From Deltaproteobacteria bacterium (GTDB lineage: Bacteria > Myxococcota_A > Polyangia > Polyangiales > Ga0077539), in NCBI GenBank assembly GCA_016218725.1, contig JACRDB010000004.1, forward strand, positions 1 through 64,000: a DNA stretch of 64,000 bases, given 5' to 3'. Positions within the stretch are counted from its first letter, which is position 1; every line of letters starts with the position of its first letter. Below the pieces are notes generated by a model. The model saw nothing but the letters and a program-made list of their open reading frames with translations. It was not told where the DNA came from and searched no databases. Shown here piece by piece: positions 8,302 to 16,310 of this stretch. Position numbers and translations under genes: made by a program.

Positions 8302-9333
8302 TCACTGGATGTGTTGCGTCTCCCACTCCCAGATCTTGCACATGCCCCACGGGGCGTAGATGCCGCCCGTGCACGAGTTCAGGATCGCCACCAGGATCCA
8401 GGTGCCGAAGAGGCCGCCGGGGTCCTTCTGGAACCCGAAGCGCCGCCCGGAGATGGACGTGTTGCCCCAGTCGAACTCGTAGATGGTGTTCAGGAACCAC
8501 GGCATATAGATGTAGAACGTGCAGATGCACAGGATGAGGCCCATGAAGTACGGGCCCACCAGCGCCGAGGGGTCGCCGTTGAACTCCAGCCGCTCCCCCG
8601 ACACGTCCACCTTGGAGTAGACGAACTTCTTCATCTTGCAGATGAACCACGGAGCGTAGAGCCCGCCGGTGACGGCCAGGATGAGGTACTGGACGCCCAT
8701 GTCCTTCACGAGGTCCATGGGCGTGCCGTAGTACCGGCAGCGCTTGCCCTCGATGACCATGTTCTCCCAGTAGAAGCCCAGCATCTTGTTGGTGGCGTAC
8801 AGGATCGCGCCGATGTACCCGACCATCCCCACCAGGTAGAACGGCAGGGAGATGATGAAGCCCCAGGTCTCACCCTTGGCGATGCCCATGATGACCGCGG
8901 GGATCCCGAAGCCCAGGATCGCTACGCCCATGATGGGCAGGAGCACATGGAGGATGTACATCACGATCAGGGCGCCGCCGGTGCCGACGAACTGCACCCG
9001 ACCGCTGCCGCCCACCGGGCCCGCGGGCATCCCCGGCGGGGGACCGAAGCCCCCCGGAGGCTGCCCCGGAGGCGGACCGTAGCCCCCACCCGGAGGACCG
9101 TAGCCCCCGGGGGGCTGCCCCGGAGGACCGCCAAAGCCGCCCGGAGGACCGCCCCCGAAGCCGCCCGGAGGACCGCCGAAGCCGCCCGGAGGACCACCCC
9201 CGGGGGGACCGAAACCACCTGGGGGCCCTCCCCCCGGCGGGCCGTAGCCCCCAGGAGGTCCCGGGGGATAGCCACCCCCGGGAGGATAGCCCCCAGCCAT
9301 GTTGTGCATGTCGCTCACTGAACCGTGATTCAT
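8302..9333 (-). CDS. DUF898 (YjgN-like) membrane protein with Gly/Pro-rich leader
   Basis: The protein has 343 residues. About 110 residues at the N-terminus are GGYPPG/GGFGPP low-complexity repeats, followed by a DUF898-type membrane region. That region has repeated blocks of hydrophobic helices and the characteristic NTIYEFDWGNTSISGRRFGF-type and GGIYAPW segments: GGLYAPWFICKMKKF and GGIYAPWGMCKIWEW mark an internal duplication. I chose ATG 9333 because GGAGT (complement of 9341-9345) lies seven bases upstream. The family is believed to be an integral inner-membrane protein of unknown activity. The leader matches that of the membrane protein at 6726-7385 although the membrane domains differ. 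A terminator-like hairpin follows the stop. Confidence 0.85.
   Translation of the reverse strand: MNHGSVSDMHNMAGGYPPGGGYPPGPPGGYGPPGGGPPGGFGPPGGGPPGGFGGPPGGFGGGPPGGFGGPPGQPPGGYGPPGGGYGPPPGQPPGGFGPPPGMPAGPVGGSGRVQFVGTGGALIVMYILHVLLPIMGVAILGFGIPAVIMGIAKGETWGFIISLPFYLVGMVGYIGAILYATNKMLGFYWENMVIEGKRCRYYGTPMDLVKDMGVQYLILAVTGGLYAPWFICKMKKFVYSKVDVSGERLEFNGDPSALVGPYFMGLILCICTFYIYMPWFLNTIYEFDWGNTSISGRRFGFQKDPGGLFGTWILVAILNSCTGGIYAPWGMCKIWEWETQHIQ
9010..9295 (-). repeat. Tandem Gly/Pro-coding repeats in the DUF898 gene
   Basis: Head-to-tail CCGCCCGGAGGACCGCC-like units encode the GGFGGPP leader. They are close in sequence to the units at 7190-7370, two kilobases away, so the two leaders probably share an origin or exchange by recombination. 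Confidence 0.7.
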
Positions 9334-9562
9334 TGCGGTCACTCCTCCGAACGTGTCGTCCACGATGCCGGAGCGCCGAGAGGGATGCCAGGAAACCGAC
9401 CGGACCATCGCGGCCGAGCCTGGAGCTCCCCTTCGGAGCGGCGAGGACTGTACACGAAGCAGCGCCCCGGAGGTTACGCCCGAAGGACGATTCCGTCACC
9501 CCTCCCCGGGAACGGTCCGCGCGCCCTGGAAAGCGCCCGGGTTCTGGTGTTCTCTCGGGGCC

Positions 9563-10165
9563 GTGAGGAGGAGCCAGGACGCGCGCCACCAGGCCACCCA
9601 CGAGGCGCTCCTCGTGGCCGCCGTGGGGGTGCTCTCCCGCAAGGGGGCGCATGCCTCCACGCTCCAGGACGTGGCCGAGGCCGCCGGGGTGTCCAAAGGG
9701 GCCCTCACCTACCATTTCAAGAGCAGGGACGAGCTCCTGGACGAGGTGCTGGTGCGCTGCGCCCAGCGCCTGCGAGGGAGGCTCTCGGAGGCGCTCGGGA
9801 CGCACCCGTCGGAGCCTCCGGCCCGGCGCGCCCGGGAGGTGCTGGCCGCGGCGGTGAGGGCCCTGGACCCCACGGACCCCGAGGTCGCGGCGCTCTCGGA
9901 CCTCGCGGCCCTCTCGCGCCATGACGCCCGGCTCCGAGGGCACGTGTCCCTGTGCCTGGCAGAGCTGGAGCAGGCGTTGTTGGACGCCGTGGTCACCCCG
10001 AGGCTGGCCGCGGGCCTTGCCCCGAGGGTGCCCGCCGGGGCCATCGCGAGGCTGTGCCTCGGGGCCCTCCTGGGGGCCGGGCTCCTGGAGCCCCCGGCGG
10101 AGGCCGACGCCCAGGCCCACACCCTGGCGCTGGAGAAGGCCCTGGCAGGGCTCTTCGAGGCGTAG
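9563..10165 (+). CDS. TetR-family transcriptional regulator
   Basis: From the GTG at 9563 the protein has 200 residues, a normal TetR length. The N-terminal helix-turn-helix reads ALLVAAVGVLSRKGAHASTLQDVAEAAGVSKGALTYHFKSRDELL, a textbook TetR DNA-binding domain. The C-terminal ligand-binding half is all-helical and Ala/Leu-rich. The frame stays open upstream, but that sequence is unlike a TetR N-terminus, so I prefer the GTG; no strong ribosome-binding site is visible, and the start is the weakest part of this call. A second TetR gene follows 32 bases downstream on the same strand. The regulated genes are unknown. Confidence 0.88.
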   Translation: MRRSQDARHQATHEALLVAAVGVLSRKGAHASTLQDVAEAAGVSKGALTYHFKSRDELLDEVLVRCAQRLRGRLSEALGTHPSEPPARRAREVLAAAVRALDPTDPEVAALSDLAALSRHDARLRGHVSLCLAELEQALLDAVVTPRLAAGLAPRVPAGAIARLCLGALLGAGLLEPPAEADAQAHTLALEKALAGLFEA

Positions 10166-10197
10166 GCACCCGTGTGCTAGGAGTGCCGTAGACCCCC

Positions 10198-10815
10198 ATG
10201 GACCGCGAGACCCGGCGCGCGCAGATCCTCGAGGCCGCCACGGCGGTCTTCGCGGAGAAGGGCTACCACGGCGCCCGGGTGGACGACATCGTGGCCCGGG
10301 CGCAGATCGCCAAGGGGACCTTCTACCTGTATTTCCCGGACAAGCGCGCCATCTTCGGGGTGCTGGTGGACGGCTTCGTGGAGCGCATCCACGGGGTGCT
10401 GGAGCCCGTGGTCCTCGGGGACCCCTCCCGGCCTCCGGTGCTCCAGGCCCAGGAGAACGTACGCCGGGTGGTGTCCCTCTGCCTCGACGACGCCCCCACC
10501 GCCAAGATCCTCCTGTCCGACGCCGTGGGCCTGGACGGAGCCTTTGACCGCCGGCTCCTGGCCTTCTACGACGACCTCACGGCCCTGGTGGAGGACGGCC
10601 TGCGCCTCGGCGTGGACGCGGGCTTCGTGCGCCCGGGGGACACGCGCGTGCGGGCCTTCTGCCTCCTGGGGATGGTCAAGGAGCTCATGTACCAGCTCGT
10701 CCTGCGGCGCCTGGAGGTGCCCCGGGAAGACCTGGTGGCCACGGTGATGTCCCTGGTGCTCGACGGGCTCTTCACCGAGGAGGCCCAGCACCTGGTGTCC
10801 CAGCGCGCTCGGTGA
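10198..10815 (+). CDS. TetR-family transcriptional regulator
   Basis: The 205-residue protein begins MDRETRRAQILEAATAVFAEKG and continues with the helix-turn-helix ARVDDIVARAQIAKGTFYLYFPDKRAIF, a very typical TetR domain. The C-terminal half resembles regulators of lipid or efflux genes with a helical ligand pocket (FCLLGMVKELMYQLVLRR). A GGAG lies about 15 bases before the ATG. It is probably cotranscribed with the TetR gene upstream, and tandem TetR genes of different sequence are unusual enough to suggest two ligands controlling one locus. It is convergent with the XRE-cupin gene, with only 10 bases between them. Confidence 0.93.
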   Translation: MDRETRRAQILEAATAVFAEKGYHGARVDDIVARAQIAKGTFYLYFPDKRAIFGVLVDGFVERIHGVLEPVVLGDPSRPPVLQAQENVRRVVSLCLDDAPTAKILLSDAVGLDGAFDRRLLAFYDDLTALVEDGLRLGVDAGFVRPGDTRVRAFCLLGMVKELMYQLVLRRLEVPREDLVATVMSLVLDGLFTEEAQHLVSQRAR

Positions 10816-10825
10816 GCCCTCTGGG

Positions 10826-11380
10826 CTACCGCACGGGCTCCAGGAGGATCACCGAGTAGCCCACCGCGGGCTCCTCCCCGGGATTGCCATAACCGTGGCG
10901 CTGATCCCCGCGGAAGACCACCACGTCCCCGGGCCCGAGGGTCCAGACCTTGCCCGCCACGGCCAGGGTGAGCGAGCCCCGCTCGCAGGTGAGGTACTCC
11001 CTGGCCCCCGTGGTGTGAGGCACCCCCGCCATGCGCCCGCGAGGAGGGAGCTCCAGGCGCTCCAGGTCCAGGCCCGGGAGCTTCTCCGGGAGGAGCTTGC
11101 GCACGGTGGCGTGGCCCTGCACCCTCTCGGGGAGCTCCGCCCGGGGGAAGAACCGCGTCCCCGCCCGCGGCGCCGACACCAGCTCCTCCAGGGACACCTG
11201 GAGCGCCTCGCCCACCGCCGTGAGCACCGCCAGCGTGGGGTTGGCCTCGCCGCTCTCCAGGTTGCCCCAGGTGGCCCGAGGGACCCCCGCGAGCTTCGCC
11301 GCCTGCGCCTGGGTCAGCCCCCGGGCGTCCCGTAGCTGCCGGATGTTCCGCGCCAGCCTCGACGCCGCCTGCGCGCCCAT
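10826..11380 (-). CDS. XRE-cupin transcriptional regulator
   Basis: The 184-residue protein has an N-terminal XRE helix-turn-helix at about residues 8-65 (LTQAQAAKLAGVPRATWGNLESGEANPTL) and a C-terminal cupin barrel at about residues 110-180 (GSLTLAVAGKVWTLGPGDVVVFRGDQRHGYGNPG). This HTH-cupin architecture occurs in small-molecule-responsive repressors. The ATG at 11380 gives a normal N-terminus; a longer start is possible. It is divergent from the SDR/QueA-like pair, with 87 bases between starts, so it may control that operon, but no operator is obvious to me. Confidence 0.9.
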   Translation of the reverse strand: MGAQAASRLARNIRQLRDARGLTQAQAAKLAGVPRATWGNLESGEANPTLAVLTAVGEALQVSLEELVSAPRAGTRFFPRAELPERVQGHATVRKLLPEKLPGLDLERLELPPRGRMAGVPHTTGAREYLTCERGSLTLAVAGKVWTLGPGDVVVFRGDQRHGYGNPGEEPAVGYSVILLEPVR

Positions 11381-11467
11381 ACGAGAGAACGGTGCCAGTC
11401 TTTTGGACAGAACGCCAGCGCGTTGTCCACGGCGCCGCATCCCTTGGAGAGACAACGGAGGTGGCTC

Positions 11468-12187
11468 ATGGACTTCAAGGGAACGAGCGCGCTGGTCACC
11501 GGCGCCGGACGAGGACTCGGCGCGGCGCTGGCCGAGGGCCTCGCGGCCCGGGGCGCAAAGGTCGTGCTGGTGGCGCGCGATGCGAGCGAGCTCGACGCGG
11601 TGGCGTCGCGGATCCGAGGCAGGGGCGGCGAGGCCTGGGCCCTCCCGGCGGACCTGGGCGCCAAGGACGCGATCCATCCGCTGGCGGCGATGGCCTCGGC
11701 GCTGGCGGGGCCCATCGATGTGCTGGTGCACTGCGCGAGCACCCTGGGGCCCGTGCCAATGCCCCTCCTCCTGGACACCGCCTGCGAGGACCTGGAGCGG
11801 GTGCTGTCGGTGAACCTCCTGGGGCCCTTCCGGCTGACCAGGGCGCTCCTCGGGCCGATGCACCTCGCGGGCCGGGGGCTGGTGCTCTCCGTGTCCTCCG
11901 ACGCGGCGGTGACGGCGTACCCTCGCTGGGGCGCCTACGGGGTGTCCAAGAGCGCCCTGGACCAGCTCTCGCGGGCCTTCGCGGTAGAGGTCCCTGGGGT
12001 GCGCTTCCTCTCCGTGGACCCCGGCGAGATGAACACCCGGATGCATTCCGAGGCCATGCCCGAGGCCGACCCGGCCTCCCTGGCGGACCCCTCGGAGGTG
12101 GCCGAGCTGGTGCTGCAATACGTGACCGGGACGGCGTTTGCGAGCGGCTCCAGGGTGGAGGCCGGGCAGCTCCGGGGGGCGTCGTGA
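11468..12187 (+). CDS. Short-chain dehydrogenase/reductase
   Basis: The 239-residue protein is a classical SDR. It has the TGAGRGLG nucleotide-binding motif at residues 11-18, an NVL-type segment (VLSVNLLGPFRL), a catalytic Ser in VLSVSSDAAV and the YGVSK active-site motif. The ATG at 11468 has GGAGG eight bases upstream, so I prefer it to the ATG at 11423. The substrate cannot be inferred. The 3' end overlaps the QueA-like gene in a GTGA, so the two are translationally coupled, which hints that the SDR acts on a related modified nucleoside or metabolite. Confidence 0.93.
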   Translation: MDFKGTSALVTGAGRGLGAALAEGLAARGAKVVLVARDASELDAVASRIRGRGGEAWALPADLGAKDAIHPLAAMASALAGPIDVLVHCASTLGPVPMPLLLDTACEDLERVLSVNLLGPFRLTRALLGPMHLAGRGLVLSVSSDAAVTAYPRWGAYGVSKSALDQLSRAFAVEVPGVRFLSVDPGEMNTRMHSEAMPEADPASLADPSEVAELVLQYVTGTAFASGSRVEAGQLRGAS

Positions 12188-13203
12188 GGCCCGCGGCCTG
12201 GCCCCGGGCGGAGCCCTCCAGCGCGCGCATGCTCGCGCTCGACCCGCGCGAGGGCTCGCTCCGGGACCACACCGTGGAGGGCCTCCCGTCGCGGCTGCGG
12301 GCCGGGGACCTGGTGGTGCTCAACGACGCGGCGACGCTCCCGGCCTCGCTCCACGGGGTCACCGCCCGGGACGAGCCCGTGGAGCTTCGCCTGGCGGGCC
12401 AGGAGCCGGGCGGCGCGTGGCGGGCCGTGCTCTTCGGCGAGGGGGACTGGCGCACGCCCACGGAGCACCGGGCGCCTCCTCCGGCGCTCTCCGCGGGCGA
12501 GACGGTGCTCCTGGGAGGCGGCCTCACGGCGTCGGTGGCGCGGGTGTCATCGCTCTCCCCGAGGCTCGTGACCGTGCGCTTCCCGCTGGCGGGGGCCGGC
12601 CTCTGGCGGGCGCTCTACCGCGCGGGCAGGCCCGTGCAGTACGCGTACGTGAGCGCCCCGCTGCCGCTGTGGGAGGTGCAGACGGTGTTCGCTTCGAGGC
12701 CCTGGGCCGTGGAGATGCCCTCGGCGGGGAGGCCCCTCACCTGGAGCGTGCTGGAGGCGCTCCGCGCGCGGGGAGTGGAGCTGGCGACGGTGACCCACGC
12801 CGCGGGGCTGTCGTCCACCGGCGACGACGCACTGGACGCGGCCCTGCCGCTCCCGGAGCGCTACCAGGTCCCGGAGGCCACGGCCTCGGCGTGGGCGCGC
12901 ACCCGCCGCCAGGGGGGGCGCGTCCTGGCCGTGGGCACCACGGTGGTGCGGGCCCTGGAGAGCGCCATGGGCGCCCACGGCGAGCTGCGAGCCGGGGAGG
13001 GCGTGGCCACGCTCCGGCTGCGCCCCGGGGACCGGGTGACGGCCGCGGACGGGCTCCTGAGCGGCGTCCACGAGCCCGGCAGCAGCCACTACGACCTCCT
13101 GGAGGCCTTCGCGGGGACAGCGCTCCTGCGCGAGGCCACGGCCCACGCCGAGCGCGAGGGCTACCTCCTGCACGAGTTCGGCGACACGATGCTGGTGTGG
13201 TGA
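12184..13203 (+). CDS. Divergent QueA-like S-adenosylmethionine:tRNA ribosyltransferase-isomerase family protein
   Basis: The 339-residue protein is recognisable as a QueA relative by LRAGDLVVLNDAATLPASLHG near the N-terminus, VQTVFASRP in the middle, AVGTTVVRALESA, and a C-terminal LLSGVHEPGSSHYDLLEAFAG. The length is close to QueA. It lacks the N-terminal DFDY-LP-LIAQxP signature of true QueA, and the PTAGLHFT motif is replaced by PSAGRPLT. It thus belongs to the divergent subfamily also seen in actinobacteria, and annotation as queuosine synthesis would be unsafe. The GTG start is fixed by the GTGA overlap with the SDR. It ends four bases from the convergent VWA gene. Confidence 0.82.
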   Translation: MRPAAWPRAEPSSARMLALDPREGSLRDHTVEGLPSRLRAGDLVVLNDAATLPASLHGVTARDEPVELRLAGQEPGGAWRAVLFGEGDWRTPTEHRAPPPALSAGETVLLGGGLTASVARVSSLSPRLVTVRFPLAGAGLWRALYRAGRPVQYAYVSAPLPLWEVQTVFASRPWAVEMPSAGRPLTWSVLEALRARGVELATVTHAAGLSSTGDDALDAALPLPERYQVPEATASAWARTRRQGGRVLAVGTTVVRALESAMGAHGELRAGEGVATLRLRPGDRVTAADGLLSGVHEPGSSHYDLLEAFAGTALLREATAHAEREGYLLHEFGDTMLVW

Positions 13204-13206
13204 AGG

Positions 13207-14175
13207 CTACCGCCGGTGGCCGCTCAGGCCGGCCTTGGGGGGCTCCGGGGGAGCCAGCTTCGGGGCCGGGGCGCCGTCGCGGCCCAGGGTCGCCGCGAAG
13301 GGCGTGAGCGCGCGCACCACGGCCCCGACCCTCTGGGCGCTGTCCCCCTGGAACTTCAGGTGCTCGGCGAAGGCCTCCAGGTCCTTGACGCTGCCCTCGC
13401 GCAGGGCCACGACGCCCGCGGCCACGGCGCAGGTGTCCACCGGGTCTTCGAGGCACAGCACGTGGTCCCCCAGGAGGTCCCGCCAGAGGCGCTCGCAGCG
13501 CGCCCGGCGGCCCTGGTCGGGGATCAGGAAGAAGGGCTCGAAGGTGCGCTGCGCCTCCTCCACCATGTGCTTGAGGGAGATGTCCTCGCCCAGGTCCGCG
13601 CCCACCAGGCCCTGCACCTGGCGCCGGGACACCACGGGGTACGGGTGCTCGTCGCCGGTGAGGAACAGGTAGCCCCTGCGCTGGCGCTTCTCCCAGCAGT
13701 CCATCGCGGTGTGCCGCGCGGCCAGGTAGAACGCCAGCTCGTAGCTCTCGGTGTTCTGCCCGCCGCCGCCGCCCTCCAGGAAGCTCCAGGTGAGCCACTG
13801 GTCCATCTCGCGCTCCGAGGACTCGAACTGCCCCACCTGGAGCGGGGCCTTGTCGCAGGTGGCGTCCCCCACGGCCAGGAACAGGATCTGCGGGTCCGGC
13901 ACCCCCGCGTCCATGATGGCCTTCATGAACGACGGCAGCTTCTCCCGCGCGAGCTGCTCGGGGATCTTCCCCATGCTGCCCGTCACGTCCAGGGCGAAGA
14001 TGATCCCCACGGAGTTCGGGTGCGCGGCGCTGTCACGGCTCTCGCGCACCGTGAGCCCCAGCGGGTTCATCAACGCGTGGCAGCTCGTCTGCTTGAAGAC
14101 CTGCTCCCTCGGCGCCTCCGCCCGCGCCCTGGAAATCGCGACGTGCGCGTCGTGGCTGTAGCTCCCATAACCCAT
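13207..14175 (-). CDS. VWA domain protein
   Basis: The 322-residue protein has a von Willebrand A domain beginning near residue 55: VGIIFALDVTGSMGKIP carries the MIDAS DxTxS motif at residues 63-67, followed later by ILFLAVGDATCDK and ESYELAFYLAARHT. There is no signal peptide or membrane segment, so it should be cytosolic. GAGGG lies seven bases before the ATG. It lies 51 bases downstream of the kinase-like gene on the same strand. VWA proteins paired with kinase-like proteins are known from TerY-type and other conflict or stress systems; whether this pair is one of them is inference. The C-terminal 120 residues resemble nothing I can name. Confidence 0.88.
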   Translation of the reverse strand: MGYGSYSHDAHVAISRARAEAPREQVFKQTSCHALMNPLGLTVRESRDSAAHPNSVGIIFALDVTGSMGKIPEQLAREKLPSFMKAIMDAGVPDPQILFLAVGDATCDKAPLQVGQFESSEREMDQWLTWSFLEGGGGGQNTESYELAFYLAARHTAMDCWEKRQRRGYLFLTGDEHPYPVVSRRQVQGLVGADLGEDISLKHMVEEAQRTFEPFFLIPDQGRRARCERLWRDLLGDHVLCLEDPVDTCAVAAGVVALREGSVKDLEAFAEHLKFQGDSAQRVGAVVRALTPFAATLGRDGAPAPKLAPPEPPKAGLSGHRR

Positions 14176-14226
14176 TGGTGTATCCCTCGGTGTGTGTGGT
14201 GGTGTGTGGTGGTGTGTCCCTCGGCC

Positions 14227-15495
14227 CTACCAGCCGGGCATCGCGAAGGGGTGATACCTGGGTGGGCCCTGGACCGCGCGGCCCACGGCCTCGACCTCGC
14301 GAAGGAGGACCCAGGCGTCGTCCGTGCGGCCCGAGGCCCTGGGGTTTGAGTATCTACGCAGGAGCGCCGCGAGAGGTTCCGGGACCGTACCCGGAACGGT
14401 GCCCCGGGCGGGCTCTCCGCCCGCGGCGTACAGCATGCACCGCGCGGTCATGGTGAGGTCCAGGGAGGCCTCCGGGGGCGCGTCGCCCTCCCACACGGCG
14501 CGGGGGTAGTAGTCGCAGTAGCCCTCGCTGGTCGCGGGCAGGGCCTCGGCGCCGTGGCCGGGCCTCGGGCGCGAGCGCACCGCGCAGGACCAGCCCACGA
14601 GCCTCACGCCATGGTCCCGTGCATGCACCAGCAGGTGGCATGGCAAGACGGCCCCGTGCACATACCCGTTGTGGTGGATGAAGCCCAGGAGCTCCAGGGA
14701 CCGCTTCCAGAGCCACAAGACCGCCGACGGCTCCGCGCCCCGAGGGTGCTGCGCCCTCACGTCCTCCAGGGTGTGCACGAAGCCGCTCTGCCAGCGGGTG
14801 ATGTGCACGGGAGCCCGGGAGCCGTCCTCGCGGGCGAGGGACCCGGAGGCCACCCACTGCGGCAGGCGCGTGGAGAAGTGCTCATGGCCCTGGACCTGAC
14901 TCGCCGAGAGCGCCTGGAGCACCGACGCCTCTCGCGCCAGGAGGTCCGCGTCCCGAGGGGCGCGCAGCACCTTGAGCACCACCCTCTCGGTCACCCGACG
15001 GTCCCTGCGGGCGAGGTACACATCGCTCCCGTCGCCGCGCCCGAGGAGCCCCTCGACCGCGTACACCTCCCCGGCGATGGCCCAGCGGGGAAAGGGCGAG
15101 GGCCCCGCCACGGCGCCCTCCCGGGCCTCCAGCCACAGCCTCGCTGAACGCACCGCGTCCTCCAGCGTGGGGTGGTGCCCCAGCCCGAAGCGCTCCGGAC
15201 GCTGGAGGAACACCGCGGCGTCATCCACCGAAGGGAGCGCCCTGCGCACCTGGCGCAGGTACCCGAGGAGCCCCCGGAGCGGGAGCCTCCAGGTGGCCAG
15301 CAGGCCCTCCAGCTCCGGGTCCATCCACCCGCCGGTCCAGTCGCGCAGGTCTTCCTCCAGGAGCGGGATCGCCTCGCCGGGGACCGCCTCCCGGTCGTGG
15401 CGCGTACCGGCCTCCACCAGACGACCGCTCGTCCACGCAAGGAACCGCCCCGCAAGTCCGTCCTCGCCCGGGACGGCCCCGTCGTCATGGTTCAT
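14227..15495 (-). CDS. Protein kinase-like protein, probable pseudokinase
   Basis: The 422-residue protein has an unrecognised N-terminal region (1-140) and then a kinase fold. A glycine-rich loop [10 protein letters not shown] (151-160), the lysine strand VVLKVL (K175) and [11 protein letters not shown] with the alpha-C Glu are intact. However the catalytic loop reads [12 protein letters not shown] (279-290), where HRDLKPEN is expected, and the DFG position reads LVGWSCA (299-305). The catalytic Asp, the metal-binding Asn and the DFG Asp are therefore all missing. It may bind nucleotide but should not phosphorylate by the usual mechanism. It is upstream of, and probably cotranscribed with, the VWA gene. 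A palindrome covers its ribosome-binding site. Confidence 0.85.
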   Translation of the reverse strand: MNHDDGAVPGEDGLAGRFLAWTSGRLVEAGTRHDREAVPGEAIPLLEEDLRDWTGGWMDPELEGLLATWRLPLRGLLGYLRQVRRALPSVDDAAVFLQRPERFGLGHHPTLEDAVRSARLWLEAREGAVAGPSPFPRWAIAGEVYAVEGLLGRGDGSDVYLARRDRRVTERVVLKVLRAPRDADLLAREASVLQALSASQVQGHEHFSTRLPQWVASGSLAREDGSRAPVHITRWQSGFVHTLEDVRAQHPRGAEPSAVLWLWKRSLELLGFIHHNGYVHGAVLPCHLLVHARDHGVRLVGWSCAVRSRPRPGHGAEALPATSEGYCDYYPRAVWEGDAPPEASLDLTMTARCMLYAAGGEPARGTVPGTVPEPLAALLRRYSNPRASGRTDDAWVLLREVEAVGRAVQGPPRYHPFAMPGW

Positions 15496-15502
15496 CCGAA
15501 AA

Positions 15503-15519
15503 ACTCCCGAGTCGGGAGT
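15503..15519. promoter_or_regulatory. Palindrome over the pseudokinase ribosome-binding site
   Basis: ACTCCCGA-G-TCGGGAGT is a perfect 8-bp inverted repeat with one central base, lying eight bases upstream of the pseudokinase ATG at 15495. On the minus strand one arm contains GGGAG, the best Shine-Dalgarno for that gene. It could be an operator or a hairpin that controls translation initiation. Confidence 0.6.
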
Positions 15520-15629
15520 GTGGAGGCGCCCGCCCCGGGGTCAAGGGTCCCGCGCATCGTTCACCCATCCTACACAACCCTACATCCCGCTTCTTGACAC
15601 CTGAAGTGGGCTGCGCCCAGCGTCGGGGG

Positions 15630-16310
15630 GTGCCAAGGAAGAACGCGAGGGTGGCGCCGAGCATCTTGTCGGCGGATTTCGGGCGCCTGGCCGAGGAGGT
15701 CCGCGCGGTGCTGGACGCGGGGGCCGACTGGATCCACGTGGACGTGATGGACGGGCGCTTCGTGCCCAACATCACCCTCGGACCGGTGGTGGTGCAGGCC
15801 CTGCGGCGGGCGGTGCCCCAGGCGGTTCTGGACTGTCACCTCATGATCGTCGAGCCGGAGCGCTACGTGGAGGACTTCGTGAAGGCCGGGGCCAACGTGG
15901 TCTCGGTGCACGTGGAGGCTTCGCCGCACCTGGAGCGCACGCTGCAGCAGCTCCGGGGCCTCGGGGCCCGGGCGGGGGTGGTGTTGAACCCGGGGACCTC
16001 CGAGGACACCGTACGGTACGTGCTCCACGCGGTGGACCTGGTGCTGGTGATGAGCGTGAACCCGGGCTTTGGCGGTCAGCGCTTCCTGGAGCCCGTGCTG
16101 CCGAAGCTCCGGCGCCTGCGGGCGATGATTGATGACACGGGCCGGGACATCGACCTGGAGGTGGACGGCGGGGTCACGGCGGTCACCGCCCCGAGGGTGC
16201 TGGACGCCGGGGCGGACGTCCTGGTGGCGGGCTCCGCGGTGTTCGGGCACCATGACTACCGGCAGGCCATCCTCGCGCTCCGCGGGGGCGCCTCCCACGA
16301 CGCACCATGA
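15630..16310 (+). CDS. rpe: Ribulose-phosphate 3-epimerase
   Basis: The enzyme interconverts ribulose 5-phosphate and xylulose 5-phosphate in the pentose phosphate pathway. Family motifs are complete: [59 protein letters not shown] and [11 protein letters not shown] chose the GTG at 15630, giving 226 residues and the expected short N-terminus ([13 protein letters not shown]). A longer frame from a TTG at 15594 adds 12 residues not seen in the family. The stop overlaps the start of the FHA-sigma54 regulator in an ATGA, so the pair is coupled. It is divergent from the pseudokinase gene. Confidence 0.95.
   Translation: MPRKNARVAPSILSADFGRLAEEVRAVLDAGADWIHVDVMDGRFVPNITLGPVVVQALRRAVPQAVLDCHLMIVEPERYVEDFVKAGANVVSVHVEASPHLERTLQQLRGLGARAGVVLNPGTSEDTVRYVLHAVDLVLVMSVNPGFGGQRFLEPVLPKLRRLRAMIDDTGRDIDLEVDGGVTAVTAPRVLDAGADVLVAGSAVFGHHDYRQAILALRGGASHDAP

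Noticed and set aside
7190..9300. Short repeated units resembling a CRISPR array
   Set aside because: The units are contiguous coding repeats in frame with Gly/Pro leaders, without unique spacers.
13207..15495. Calling the kinase-like gene an active Ser/Thr kinase
   Set aside because: The catalytic Asp, loop Asn and DFG Asp are all replaced, so I call it a probable pseudokinase.
15594..15629. TTGACA at 15594-15599, as either a -35 box or an upstream TTG start of rpe
   Set aside because: No -10-like hexamer lies 16-18 bases downstream, and the extra 12 residues are not found in the family. The GTG at 15630 gives the normal N-terminus.
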